From contig JAIVFI010000040.1 in the NCBI GenBank assembly GCA_025558095.1, positions 310,001 to 374,000 of the forward strand: 64,000 nucleotides of DNA, read 5' to 3'. Within the stretch, counting starts at the first letter, position 1. Every line of letters starts with the position of its first letter. Positions 30,920 to 42,131 of this stretch are shown here, one piece after another. The notes beneath the pieces are model-generated. The model searched no databases. It had not been told where the DNA came from and was given only the letters and a program-made list of their open reading frames with translations. Made by a program: the position numbers and the translations under genes. This stretch comes from Hyaloraphidium curvatum (lineage: Eukaryota; Monoblepharomycota; Hyaloraphidiomycetes; Hyaloraphidiales; Hyaloraphidiaceae).

Positions 30920-31292
30920 CCAGCGCGGAAGCGTGAAGCGATTACTGCGGGTTCCGCGACCGTTGGAAGCTGGTGGATGAATCGCCGAAAACTCGCTTCG
31001 TGAGCTCTTGATAGTTCAGAGTTGCCCTTTGCCTCGTCGAATCTTTGCCTCGTCCAGACTGTTCAACCTTGTGCCAAGCTTTTGCCACGAACTTGCCACT
31101 TCTGGGGGCTCCCGAGGCACCTCGCCCCGACGAACGTCTATCACTCCTTCGAACTGTCCACCGGCCGCCACCTGGTCGACAGCCTGACCGGCAAGGTCCA
31201 CCAGCTCGTCTCTGCGGGGGCGCCCGCCGTCTTGGTCATCTCCGCCGAGTCAGACGCGAACTGGCCCCGCCTTTCGCATTCGAGCGGAGCTA
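30920..31292. other. intergenic, no gene assigned
   Basis: About 370 bases between the F-box remnant and the Baeyer-Villiger monooxygenase. Frames are open on both strands for up to ~90 codons, but none shows a family motif. Confidence 0.35.
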
Positions 31293-33872
31293 ATGGCTGA
31301 AGTCGCGAAGGAGGACGCGAGGCAGCGCTTCGGTCCGGAAATATGGAACTTGGGCTTCGACCCGGAGCAGGTTTGACCCTGCGCTCTGCCTTTTCCTTTC
31401 TCCTCTAAGCGTCGACCGCAGCTCCGGCTCCGTTACGTTGAGGAGAGGGACCGGAGGATTCGCTCCGACGCCGGGGAGCAGTTCGTGACCGTCGTATGTG
31501 CTTGCTCCGCAGTGGCCCACGTTTGCGGGTTCTAAATGTGTCCGACAGGGCGAGGGGAAGGGCGCAAAGTTCAGTGACTGGCTCACGGATCCCTGGGTGC
31601 CGAGGAAGGAGCGCGCTCCCGAGACGTTCACGACTTCCGCGCTCATCGTCGGTGCGGGCTTCACGGGGCTGTTGCTCGGGTCGCGGCTCCGGCAGAATGG
31701 GATTTCGGACTTTCGAATCATGGACAAGGCGGGCGACTTTGGCGGGACGTGGTGTAGGTCCAACCGCGGCCACTTCTCCTCTCGCGTCTGATCCTCGGAC
31801 GCCGTGACCAGATTGGAATCGCTATCCGGGGGCCGCGTGTGACTCGGAAGGTGCGTCCCTCGAGGACGCACATCCTGTTTGGTCACTGAAGTCCTTCCCG
31901 AACAGCCTACTGCTATCTGCCCATGTTGGAGGACACGGGGTACATGCCGTCAAGAAAGCAAGTACCGCTCTTTGTCCTCGGGGACGTGACCTCATCGATC
32001 GTCCGCAGATACGTCCCAGCTCCCGAGATCCTTCGCTACGCCCAGCGCATCGCCAAGCAGTTCGACCTCTACTCGAACGCCATGTTCCACACGTCCCTCA
32101 TAGAAGCTCGCTGGGACGACACCGCCAAAGTTTGGACTGGCTTCACCGATCGTGGGGACAGGTTCACGACCAAGTTCCTGATGGTTGTCGGCGGCCGTGA
32201 GTTCTCGAATCGGCGGGTACTGGCTCTCTAGCTGGGCTCACCGAATGTACGTCCCGCCATGCAGCTTTAAACTGCCCGCACCTTCCCGACGTGCCCGGCA
32301 TCGACTCTTTCGAGGGCAAGGAGTTTCACACGGCGCGCTGGGACTACGCCTACACCGGCGGCGATCCGATGAAGGAGGACTACAACATGACCAAGCTGGC
32401 GGACAAGACGGTCGCCATCATTGGTGAGGCGACGTCCTTGGTGGCTAGATGTCGATCGTCTCATGACTTCGGCCCATCCAGGAACCGGAGCTACGGCAGT
32501 CCAGTGTTGGTCTCCCTTTCTTAGCTCCGCAATTCACACCAGCTCACCTCGTTGATGCAGGCATTCCTTACCTCGCCGCCTCGGCCAAGAAGCTCCTCGT
32601 CTTCCAGCGCACGCCCGCCGCCGTCGACGTACGCGCCAACCGCCCCACCGACCCGGCGTGGTGGAAGGAGCTCACAAGCCACAAGGGCTGGCACGCCGCG
32701 CGGGACGAGCGGTTCCAGCGGGGCGCCCTCGTGGTGGGCTACGACAACCCGCTGGACGACGGGTTCTCCAACTCGCTCGTGGAGTGGGCGGCGTTCGCCA
32801 CGAGGAAGAAGCTCAGCGGGGGGAAGGAGGGAGCGGGCATCTCCACGGGGGCGCTGTATCAGCTCGGGGACTACAGGATCATGGAGCGCATCCGCAAACG
32901 CGTCGAGGACACGATCGTGGACAAGAAGCTGGCAGAGGCCCTGAAGCCGTGGTACAACCTCTGGTGCGTGCTCTTCTGGCGTCGGGTATCTTCAGCACTC
33001 AATTCCATGGCCCGTAGGTGCAAGAGGCCAGTATACAGCGACGAATACCTCCCGGCTTTCAACCGCCCGAACGTGGAGCTCGTGGACTGCTCTCAAGAGA
33101 AGGGCATCGAGGCAATCACCCCGCGGGGCATCGTCGTCGGCGGCAAGGAGCATCCCGTGGATTGCATCGTCTGGTCAACGGTGAGTGTTCGGTCGGTCTC
33201 GTTGATCTTCATAATGCTCACGCGGCCCGATCGCAGGGCTTCACGATCGCCGCCAACCTGGAGATCAAGACCGACTACAAGATCATTGGACGGGACAACC
33301 TCACGCCGAGGGAGAAGCACGCCAAGTACAAGTTCTCGACCCTTTTCGGTGGGGCGCACACTTCCTTTACCCGCAACGATTCCTTACGGATCGACCGCCA
33401 AAGGCGTCTGCACCAACGGCTTCCCCAACGCCTTCAACTTCGGCATCGCCCAGGCCGCGGGCTCGCCCAACTTCACCTCCATCTTCGGCATCCAGGCGAC
33501 CTTCGTCGCCGGGCTGGTTGCCGAGGCCCTGCGGCGCGGCGTCGCCGTGCTAGAAGTCACCCGCGAGGCCGAGGAGGCCTGGACCAAGGAAGTGCAGAGA
33601 TCGGGGCCCGACAACTCGAAGCAGCGGGAAACGTGCACCCCGGGCTACCGTACGTGCGTCTTGGAAGCAGACCGGGTAAAATTCGCTGATGGCGCTGCCC
33701 GACCGCAGTGAACGCCGAAGGCGATCTCGAGAAGCTGAAGGTCATCGTCGACCGTGCGCGTCCCCACGGTGCCGGCCCCCTCGTCTACCGGGACCGCATA
33801 TTTGGACACCTGGCCAAGGCAAAAGAGGTGGGTGTCTGCTGCATTCCAGTGCTGGATGGCTCACAGTTGTGA
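31293..33872 (+). CDS. Baeyer-Villiger / flavin-containing monooxygenase
   Basis: Thirteen exons give 634 residues: 31293-31370, 31422-31493, 31549-31753, 31812-31850, 31906-31957, 32009-32196, 32265-32423, 32482-32505, 32561-32963, 33018-33180, 33237-33348, 33404-33649 and 33709-33872. The enzyme family inserts oxygen beside a ketone using FAD, NADPH and O2. Motifs: FAD site GAGFTG (85-90), DFGGTWYWNRYPGAACD rebuilt over intron 3, the type I signature FEGKEFHTARWD, and the NADPH site IGTGATAVQ carried by a 24-nt micro-exon. Intron 5 uses a GCAAGT donor and intron 11 an AAG acceptor. The gene looks intact. Substrate unknown. Confidence 0.88.
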
Positions 33873-34129
33873 TCCGTCGGCAGACGGGCGTTTTCGATGG
33901 ATTCGCGGTGTCGTACGCTGCGGGCAAGGGTGATGCGCGGTTGTGAAAAGTTGTAGGTAGCCAAATAGACAACGCGCCGCAACAGCGACTAGTAAATTGT
34001 GCCGGGGGCGACAGCAAGAGACAGCAAGTGGCGGTGGCGACGGACCACGATCGACCCCGGTCCACAACTGTCTCCCTCGCTGCCAAACAGACCCGCACTC
34101 GTTCCACTTCTGCCGCTCCGCTCGGCACG

Positions 34130-35003
34130 ATGTCGCTCGTCCGTTACGAAGTCAGCGACCCGGTCGCGGTCATCACCCTCTCCCGGCCCGCGCAGCTGAA
34201 TGCGCTCACGTATCCCATGCTCGCCGAGTTCCGCGCGCGCGTCGAGGAGGCCGAGGCCGACGAGCGCGTCGTGGGGATCATCGTCACGGGAGACGGCAGG
34301 GGGTTCTGTGCCGGGCTGGACGCCGAGGTGCTCAAGGCCACGACGTCGCCGGGCGGCAAGAGCGTCGCCACCGAGGGGGCGGCGCCCCGGCCCGACGATG
34401 TGCCCGGTGGGTGGCACGCTTCCTGTCCTCTACCGGAAGGAAATTTGAACAAAGGAGTTTCCAGGCCTCTTCACGTACCTGCTCAAAATCAGGAAGCCGA
34501 TCATCGCGGCCGTCAACGGCCCCGCTGCCGGCGGCGGCTTCATCCTTGCGGTCATGTCCGACATCCGCATCGCCTCCACCGCGGCCTCCTTCACCACCGT
34601 GTTCTCCAAGCGCGGCCTGCTCTCGGAGCACGGGTCCACCTGGATCCTGCCCCGCATCGTCGGCACCGGCCGTGCGCTCGACCTCCTGTGGAGCTCGCGC
34701 AAGGTGGACGCGCAGGAGGCGCTCCGGATCGGCCTGGTCAACGAGGTCGTGGAGCCGGGGCAGCTGCTGGCGAGGGCAAAGGCCTACGTCAAGGAGCTCG
34801 CGGACTTTGCGTCGCCGGGGTCGTTCGCCGACACCAAGGCGCTCGTTTACCGCCACATGGGCATCGGGTACCCCGAGGCGCTGCGCGAGGCGGACAAGCT
34901 GCAGTGGGAGGTCATCGCGAGGCCCGACGCGCTCGAGGGGGCCATGTCGCTCATCGAGAGGCGGCCGCCCAAGTTCCAGCGGCTCGGCAAGGCCAAGATC
35001 TGA
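34130..35003 (+). CDS. enoyl-CoA hydratase/isomerase family protein
   Basis: Two exons (34130-34406, 34465-35003), 271 residues. Crotonase-fold features: SRPAQLNALT near the start, the CoA oxyanion segment GRGFCAGLD, and NGPAAGGGFILAVMSDIRIAS after the intron. The position often holding a catalytic Glu reads LLSEHGSTWILPRIVG, so Glu is present. The C terminus is AKI, not a standard peroxisomal signal. The reaction is likely hydration or isomerisation of an enoyl-CoA in fatty-acid or amino-acid breakdown. Confidence 0.88.
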
Positions 35004-35222
35004 GGCCGTGCGGAGATGGTGGGACATGGCAGTGGGCCAGATGGCGCACGATGAAGCAGCGACCAAACGGACAATGTCTTTGGGGGACCGGTGGGAAGTC
35101 GACGTGTTGGAGAAGGTGAATTGTGAAAGATGTCGTCCATCCCGGCGACATCGCGTCCAAGTGAGCCCATTCCCGCGGCATCCCGTCACCATGCATAAGC
35201 ATAGCCAGTTCCCGTCCAACGG

Positions 35223-35714
35223 CTAGCTCTGCTTGGGCCCCTCTGCCTTCTGCTCCCCCGGCCGCACCACGCCCGCCCTCTCCCGCTCCCTGTCCACAAA
35301 GTCCCTCTTCTCCTCGCCCGCGAGCTGCCTCGCCAGCTCCCAGAACGCCTGCTTGTTCACGCCGGCCTGGCCGACCAGCCTGCGCGCCTCCTCGCCCAGC
35401 GGCGAGTCCACGGCCATCAGGCACGCGGTGCACTGGATCGCGGTGAACCGCGTGCCGAACAGCGCCATGCCCGCGGCGATCGCCGAGACGAGGAGGAACT
35501 GCGCGCCGAACGCCGCGGTGCGCGGCGGCCGCGCGGTGAGCAGCGCGGGGTCGATCATGCGCCAGCCGAGCAGCACCGTGCCGGCCATGGTGCCGCCGAG
35601 CGCGTACGTCGAGTGGCTGCGGAACCGCGAGAGGCACGCGGCGTCGCCGGGCACCGAAGAGTGCTTCTCGCCGAGAGCGGCGAGGTGCGCCGCCAGCCGC
35701 TGCTCGAGGAGCAT
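35223..35714 (-). CDS. small membrane protein, unknown function
   Basis: A 163-residue protein from the ATG at 35714. Two hydrophobic segments are visible (about residues 37-53 and 69-92), followed by a short CTAC motif and a charged helical tail rich in Arg and Glu (RDFVDRERERAG). The short N-terminal region and tail suggest both ends face one side. An in-frame ATG at 35774 would add 20 residues. I do not recognise the family; a mitochondrial inner-membrane protein is one guess. Confidence 0.5.
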   Translation of the reverse strand: MLLEQRLAAHLAALGEKHSSVPGDAACLSRFRSHSTYALGGTMAGTVLLGWRMIDPALLTARPPRTAAFGAQFLLVSAIAAGMALFGTRFTAIQCTACLMAVDSPLGEEARRLVGQAGVNKQAFWELARQLAGEEKRDFVDRERERAGVVRPGEQKAEGPKQS

Positions 35715-37330
35715 CGGAACGGTTTGTTGACGTCGCGTCGTCCCCACTCGGCGTCGAATGTCGAAGATGCGCATCAACAGAGCGCCGACGTTTGTCCTTG
35801 ATGGAATGATACAGCAACTAGACAGCAAGGGTGATTCAAAAGCAGAGCTTTTCAAGTCTTCGTGGTTGATGTCTTCTCGTCCCACTGTCCTCACGTCTGA
35901 CAGTCAGAGCCGCAGAGACCTGGGACAGAACTCGGCTCGAGGACCTTGTTCGGGCATTCAAAGAGACCTCTTCATGTCCCAATTGACTTTTGTTTATTCT
36001 ACAAGGAAGAAGGGTGGAAGACCACCAAGGCCATCCGCTGTCCTGTCCTGCACCAGGCAAGCAGACATTCTTCAATCCGACTCTGCGACGGGGGCACCGG
36101 CCCGGACTCGGAGCTCGAACCGGCTGTGGCAACTCCTCCTCCACTGCCGCCCTGTCACTTGCCACGGTGGCCGACAAGGTGCGGCCCGCGGCCGACCGGG
36201 CTTCTACCTACCGCAGCCGCTCTGCACAATGCTCGGCCGCCGCGGCCGCGGGGCAGCGGGATATCCACCGGGGAACGGTCGCGTAGTATTCCGACGGCTA
36301 CCGCGCTCTGAGACGTCCTCATGGATCGGGGACAAGGGGCTGACGGAGATAGGCTTCGGTGGTTTGGGTGCCGCTTCCCCGCTGCGTCCCATTTCCCGGA
36401 TTCGGGGACGCAGACCCACTCGAGGACCCGAAAAAGGGAGAAGCCAAGTAGGATACTGTAGGGACGTTGTCAACCGGTGGTTGTTTCTTCGCCGTCAGCC
36501 CCCTAGCCGACAAGGACCGACCGACGCCGACCCGTCCGACCCACCAAACGGATAAGCAGCCGGTCCGCGGCCGCCGACCGAACCACCCGGCCACTTGCCA
36601 CCGGCGGTCTCCCCCGCCGATCTTGATCGGTCCGTTCGGGACGCAGGGCCCGGAACCGTCGGCCCAGCCGGGGTGCGGTTCGGGACGGGTCGGGGAGGCG
36701 GACGCCGGATGCAGCGCGGACTTTGCACGATCGGCGGCCTCGGGGCCGGGATCGGTGGGGCGGGAGGGTGGAGAAGGTGCCGGCGGTGGTTCTGGGTCGG
36801 GAAAGGCGCGGTGTGGGTCGTAGGGGAGTCGGAGGTGGGGACCGGATGCGTTTCATTGCGGCAGGGTGGCTGGCGCGGCGGCAAACACCTTCGCGACCGC
36901 TGCTGGTTTCGGGGCCACGGCGGGCTGCCGCCGCCCACAGAGGCGCCCCGGTTGGTCATTTGCGTCTCCTTCCGAGGGCTACGAGGGTTTTGGGCGCGCT
37001 GTGGTCGCTGGGGCGCCGGCGGCAAACGCTGACTAGCTCGAAGGGACCTCTTTTTTATTGCGGCGGGGTTCGGCTGCGGTTGCGGTCGGTCGGCAACTCG
37101 GGGCCTAGGCCAAAAGCTTGCCCTTGGCCCCCTGCGGCGGCCTCGGCAAAAGGCGTCCCGTCTGCGGAAATCCATACTCACCACCGACACTCAGCGCCAC
37201 CGACCGCTCCCACGGCGGCCGCCTAGCTCCGGCGCACCCGCCGCCCGCCTCTCTCTCCCCCCAGGGCCCGGCTGCCCCCCGCCCGCCCCCGCCCGCCCCG
37301 CCCCGCCCGCCCCCCCGGCCACCGCCCGCG
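35715..37330. other. gene-poor 1.6-kb region
   Basis: The largest stretch without a supported gene. The first ~300 bases have a more even base composition than the rest; the later part is rich in CGG/CCG words and ends in a C-rich tract just before the kinase start. Open frames exist but show no motif and no splice-consistent continuation. No tandem repeat, transposase or RNA gene was recognised. Confidence 0.45.
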
Positions 37331-39406
37331 ATGGCGCCGTCGACACAGAACGCGCACGACCACGCGGCGCAGCTGCCCGAGAACTACGTGCTGAACGGCA
37401 CCTGGGTCCTCGGCCGCGTGCTCGGGACCGGCTCCTACGCCACGGTGCGGCTCGCCCGCCACGCCGTCACCGGCCAGCTGGCCGTGTGCAAGACCACCAC
37501 GGTCAAACCCTCGGCAAACCAGAAGGACATGGAGATCCAGCGCATCAGGCTGCAGCGCGAGGTCGCCTGCCTGCTGCACCTCGACGGCCACCCCAACATC
37601 GTGCGCATCTACGACGTCGTCGCCGACCTGCCCAAGGACACGGTGCACATCGTCATGGAGTACGTCGAGGGCGAGGAGCTCTACGAGTACCTCAAAAAGT
37701 GCCCCGACCGCCGCGCCGACGAGGAGACCGTGCGCAACATCGCGCGCCAGGTGCTCAACGCGTTCGTCTACATGCACGAGCAGAAGACCGTGCTGCACCG
37801 GGACATTAAGGTGGGTACCCGCCGCGAGCGGCAAAGGGGCCGCGGTCTGACTTTTCGCCCCGCGAAGCTCGACAACATCATGCTGAGCAAGGACGGCCAG
37901 GTGAAGCTCATCGACTTCAACCTTTCGACCATGTTCTCCACCGACCCCTCCCGCAAGCTGACCGAGAGCGTCGGGTGGGTGTTCGCCGGCGGCAGAGGCA
38001 GTTTTCGGCGGCGCTGACCGGCCTTGCCCTCTCCCAGCTGCATCCACTACGCCTCCCCCCAGATCCTCGAAGCCGCCCACCGGATACCCTACTCGGCCGC
38101 CAACGGCTGGTCGGACGTGTGGTCCTTCGGCGTCGTCGTCTTTGCCCTGCTCCAGGGTGTGTTCCCCTTCAAGGAGCTCACGCCGACCAAGCTCCACGGC
38201 GAGATCCAGCGCCGCGGGGGCAAGAACCTCACCTTCCCCGTGCCCATCTCGTGGCAGGCGCGGATGTTCATTACGGACGTGCTTGACCCCTACCGCCGCT
38301 GGTGCGCGCGGGACCTGCTCAACCATCCCTTCGTGGTGGGCGTGGGCACGCCGATCTGGGACACGGAGAGCTCCAACACCATGTCGTCGGCCGGCACGCT
38401 CGTCGGCGCCACGCCGTCCGAGTCGAACGGGTTCGATTTCCTCAACCTCCCCCGCGGGCGCTTCCAGCAGCCCGCGACGCCGATGCACCCCTCGCTGGCG
38501 CTGCTCAAGGAGCAGCTGCCGGCCCCGCGGACGCCCAACACGGCCACGGAAATCACCTTGGGCAACATGGGCAGCCAGAACTACTTCAACATACAGCCGA
38601 TCCCGACGCCGACAGCGGCCGGCCAGATGATGCCCTCGGCGCAGCCGAGCCCGGACTTCTCGCGCCAGCAGGCGCAGCAGCAGGCGCCGCTGCAGCCCCT
38701 TGGCACCCCCGCGTTCGGCACCGGCCGCACGACCACCCCGGGGGAGCGCTCTGGAGCGCAGTACTTCAACCTGCCCCGCAACCTCACCTTCCCGAACCCC
38801 TCCACCCCCTCCTTCCTTCCCAACAACAACTACCCGCAACCGGCCGCGTCGCCGAACCCCACTCCCGCCGCACCCCCGCCGAACCCGGCATTCCGCGGGC
38901 TGCAGTGCCCCCCCGCCCGCCTCCGCGGCTCCCCGCGCACGGAACAGCCCGTGGGCCCCTCCCCGCTCTCCGGCCCCCCGGAGTCGCGGGCCCTGGCCGT
39001 GCAAACGCCACCTGCAACCCCCGGCCTGGTCGGCCCCATCCCCATGGGTGGCGCGATCGACTTCCTCTCCCCTTCGCCGCCCGCCACCGAGCCCGCCGCC
39101 CCCGTCGTCCTCGGCCCCATCCCCGCCTCGCAGCTGCCTACGCCCTCCACCCCGGGGCAGAACAACGGCGCCCGCACGCCCGGCTCCACAGTGTCGACCG
39201 ACTCGGCCGGCAGCGGGTGGAAGGTGCAGCTGGCGGCGCTCAACAGCTACTCGAAGCTGCTTATGCGCGACGCGGCGGCCAAGCTGGACGCCGCGACGGG
39301 CGGCCAGGCCAAGGCGGAGGAGAGCTTCGAGGCCGAGGCGTCGGGAAGCATGACGAGGTTGCAGAGGGCGGCGTGGAAGATGGGTGTGCACAACCTGCTG
39401 AACTGA
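37331..39406 (+). CDS. serine/threonine protein kinase, CAMK-like, with DFN in place of DFG
   Basis: Exons 37331-37810, 37868-37974 and 38038-39406, 651 residues. The kinase domain spans about 25-300: LGTGSYATVR, AVCK (Lys54), VLHRDIKLDNIML (Asp158), then LIDFNLST, where DFN (176-178) replaces the magnesium-binding DFG. The APE-like motif reads ASPQIL. WSFGVVVFALLQGVFPF is a typical CAMK/AMPK-type subdomain IX. The C-terminal ~330 residues are Pro/Ser/Thr-rich and disordered, ending in a short conserved-looking helix. Intron 1 (57 nt) splits HRDIK from LDN and needs an AAG acceptor. Confidence 0.85.
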
Positions 39407-39762
39407 GCTGCTGTGGAAAGGTGGAAGGACTCTGGCACGGAGATACCCGATGTAAATGCTATGCACGGTGACTATTGAGAGATCTTGAGAGAGCGACGAT
39501 ATTTGCTTTTGTGCGAGTCCGAGTCCATCACTTGTGATTTGGAGCGCAAGCCCGATCGGAGTTGGTGCGACCGCCGCCACGAACGGGGCGGAGTTACGGC
39601 AAGGCGCTTAGGGACACAAACCCAACGGTCACGACACCTCAATTGCTTTGAGTGCGCACTCAGCTTTGGACCGCCTGGGCTACGAAGGATCCGCCTCTGG
39701 CGAGACCTGAGCTGTCTGCGGCGTCGGCGTCGACCGGCCGCCGAACCCGAGTCCTCGCCGCC
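39407..39762. other. intergenic, no gene seen
   Basis: About 355 bases between two genes on the same strand: kinase 3' region, then the upstream region of the next gene. No feature recognised. Confidence 0.4.
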
Positions 39763-41406
39763 ATGTGGCCCTCTTTCCTTGCCTCCCTCTTCCTCGCCTT
39801 CTTCCTCTCGCTCCTATCTTCAACGACGGCCCTCCGGATCCTCACGCTCGTGGATCCACCCTCCCCGATGCTCGCCGGCGCCGCGACTTCCTTGCGCCTC
39901 CTCCTGCGCGACCCCATGAGGCGCATGCAGCCCGCCACCATCGACTCCCTCGTTCCTCCTCCTTCCCTGGACGGCCGGGCCGGCGGCCTCGTGCACGTCT
40001 TCGCCGCCCTCGCGGAACCCCCGGGCCTGGCCCATGCACGGCTCGTGGCGTCGCAGGACGCCGAAAACGCCACCCTGTTCCTCGTCCGCACGTCGTTCCC
40101 CGTTCCTGGAATCTACAAGCTTCGAGCAAGGTTCGCCGTTCTGAACCCTGGGACCCCAAGATGGGACGATCCGGCGGCGATGACGAGGACGAGGGAAGTC
40201 GAAATGGTCCAGCTGGGCAGGGGCGGGGAGGCGTGGGCGGTCGACGAGGCAGCGGATGAGACACTGCTTGAGGACGAGGTGGAGATTGTCGTCGGGGTTG
40301 GGCCGATTCCCGTGAAGGAAGGTCTGATCACGGACGGGGTGGCGGTGGGGAGAAAGGACGAGGCTGGATGGACCGTCTTTGGAGCCCGGCCGACACCGGA
40401 CGCGGACGTGAGGATGGATGCCAAGTGGCTGCCCAGGTTGAGGAAGCCAGAGACTGTGATCGACGACCGATGCAACCTGCTTCTGGTCACGTTCTCGCGC
40501 ACGCTCGGGAAACGGGGATCGGAGACGGCGGCGCCGATCATGGGAACGGATTGGATCGAGCCCATCACGGATCTGATTTCAGGTGGGCTTTGCAGCATTT
40601 TCTCTCGGGACCAGAAGCTGACGGCGACCTCACTGCCGTAGCGGCGCGGATTGGCAACTCGGACGTGGCTTCGCCCTTGCACATCACCACCGTTTCGGAG
40701 AAGCGGATCGCTCATTCGAACATTGCCATCCCCTTGCATGCCGTCGCTGACATCAGAACTGGGGCCGTTCCGGACCTTTGCACCAGACAGGTCATGAAAG
40801 CGTGAGTCTGATGGGCCGGCCCACTACTGCGCTGCTTCGCTGACCGACTCCTCGATCCTTTGCTACAGAGCGTTGAACCGATCTTTGGCTTCCGCGACCA
40901 ACTTTCGGGACGGCATCGAGTACCCTTGGCCGGACGACGGTTCGTACGGCAGCGCCGTGGATCCCTGGAGTTTGCGCTTCGGACCTTCTTTCGTCGTTCC
41001 CCTCGTCTTGCCAGCAAATGGAAAGCACCGGGTGGTGGTCGAGGCCCAGACCGCCAGCGGGGAGGGTATCGTGACCTCGATCGTGTTCTCCGTCGGTCAT
41101 GGGCCGGCGATTGCGGTTCAGGTAGGGCGCGGTCAGGCTGCGGCCCTTGCGATCACATTTGGGATGCTCGGAGCAGCCTTTTGCTTCTCGGCTCTGGGCT
41201 TCGCGGTCTTCAAAGCCTCGCAGAAAGCCAAAACGCTGCCCGAAGGTGTCTACGCGGAGTTGCCGGGCGTGCCTTGGGTGTCGCCCGTTGACGGTTCGGG
41301 TACGGCCAAGACGGAGCTCGCGGATGAAGTCAAATCTCGGGCCGGCGAAGAAGATGTGCTTCTGGAGGCGACGCTGGAAGCAGGGAGAAGGGCAGATGGT
41401 CTTTGA
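39763..41406 (+). CDS. type I membrane protein, unknown family
   Basis: Three exons (39763-40582, 40642-40801, 40869-41406), 505 residues. It has a signal peptide (WPSFLASLFLAFFLSLLSSTTA), a ~400-residue lumenal or extracellular part with few cysteines and predicted beta-strands, one membrane helix near the C terminus (AAALAITFGMLGAAFCFSALGFAVF), and a ~65-residue acidic tail. Intron 1 could also end at an earlier AG, but only the 59-nt choice is of normal length. I recognise no domain. An endomembrane or cell-surface role is inferred from topology only. Confidence 0.65.
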
Positions 41407-41493
41407 TTGCTGCATTGTTGCTTTTTTCTTCTTCGGAATGAAGAAGGAAGCCTTGCGAGTTGACGCGGTCCCCCTTCTCTTTGTCACCCAAAA

Positions 41494-42027
41494 ATGCCCA
41501 CGACCACGCAGTCATTCCGCCTCAGCCACCGGTTTGCGGGCATCTCGCGTTCCAAAGTCCGAGAATTCTATACGGACCTCCATCGGTTGCGGGATATCCA
41601 CCCGTTCATCGTGGAGATTGAAGAAGTGGGCCTCGACGGACTCAAAATCGGCAATAAGGAGCTCGTAAAGCTCCCGCCTTCGGCGCCGCCTGGCTCGGCC
41701 GTCGGAAAGGCATATCGAATCACCGACAAGCTTCAGCTGTTCTCTTTTCTGCCCTTCACCATCGTGTACGAAACAGTTTGCGTCGAGGACGACGCGTCGG
41801 CCGACGGCCAGCCGCTGCAGTTTACTGTATTCCCGGGCTCGTACACTCGCATGAAGACGAGCTATACGTTTAAGGAGGATTCGGACGGCTCGTGTATCTT
41901 GGAAGAGACTGTTGAGGTCGTAGGTGAAGGTTGGGCGGGCTGGCTCCTGGTTGGCGAGACGGCCCGCGGAGCCCAAAAGGGCCACTTGGAAACGTTTCGG
42001 AAGCTAGAGGAGGTTCTTCGTGGATAA
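41494..42027 (+). CDS. SRPBCC (START-like/polyketide cyclase) family protein
   Basis: A 177-residue single-exon protein. The pattern of an N-terminal strand, a helix with FYTDLHRLRDIHPFI, several strands and a long C-terminal helix (RGAQKGHLETFRKLEEVL) fits the SRPBCC lipid/small-ligand-binding fold. These proteins bind or modify hydrophobic ligands; no catalytic residue can be assigned. It lies 86 bases after the previous gene and 104 before TDP1, on the same strand. Confidence 0.7.
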   Translation: MPTTTQSFRLSHRFAGISRSKVREFYTDLHRLRDIHPFIVEIEEVGLDGLKIGNKELVKLPPSAPPGSAVGKAYRITDKLQLFSFLPFTIVYETVCVEDDASADGQPLQFTVFPGSYTRMKTSYTFKEDSDGSCILEETVEVVGEGWAGWLLVGETARGAQKGHLETFRKLEEVLRG

Positions 42028-42131
42028 AGCTGGAGAGCATTGTCGCTTGGGAGACAGTTCGTCGGGAAGCCGGCCATCACGACCGCTGACTGGTCGCTCA
42101 CACCGGACCCAACACCCACTTCCACGAAGCC

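Noticed and set aside
35715-37330. Several 90-230 codon open frames on both strands
   Set aside because: Mutually overlapping, arginine/proline-rich, without motifs or splice partners; expected by chance in this composition.
37223-39580. 785-codon minus-strand open frame opposite the DFN kinase
   Set aside because: No conserved motifs; explained by third-position GC on the plus strand.
40583-40614. A 32-nt alternative intron in the type I membrane protein gene
   Set aside because: Shorter than any other intron; the 59-nt choice ending at 40641 also keeps the frame.
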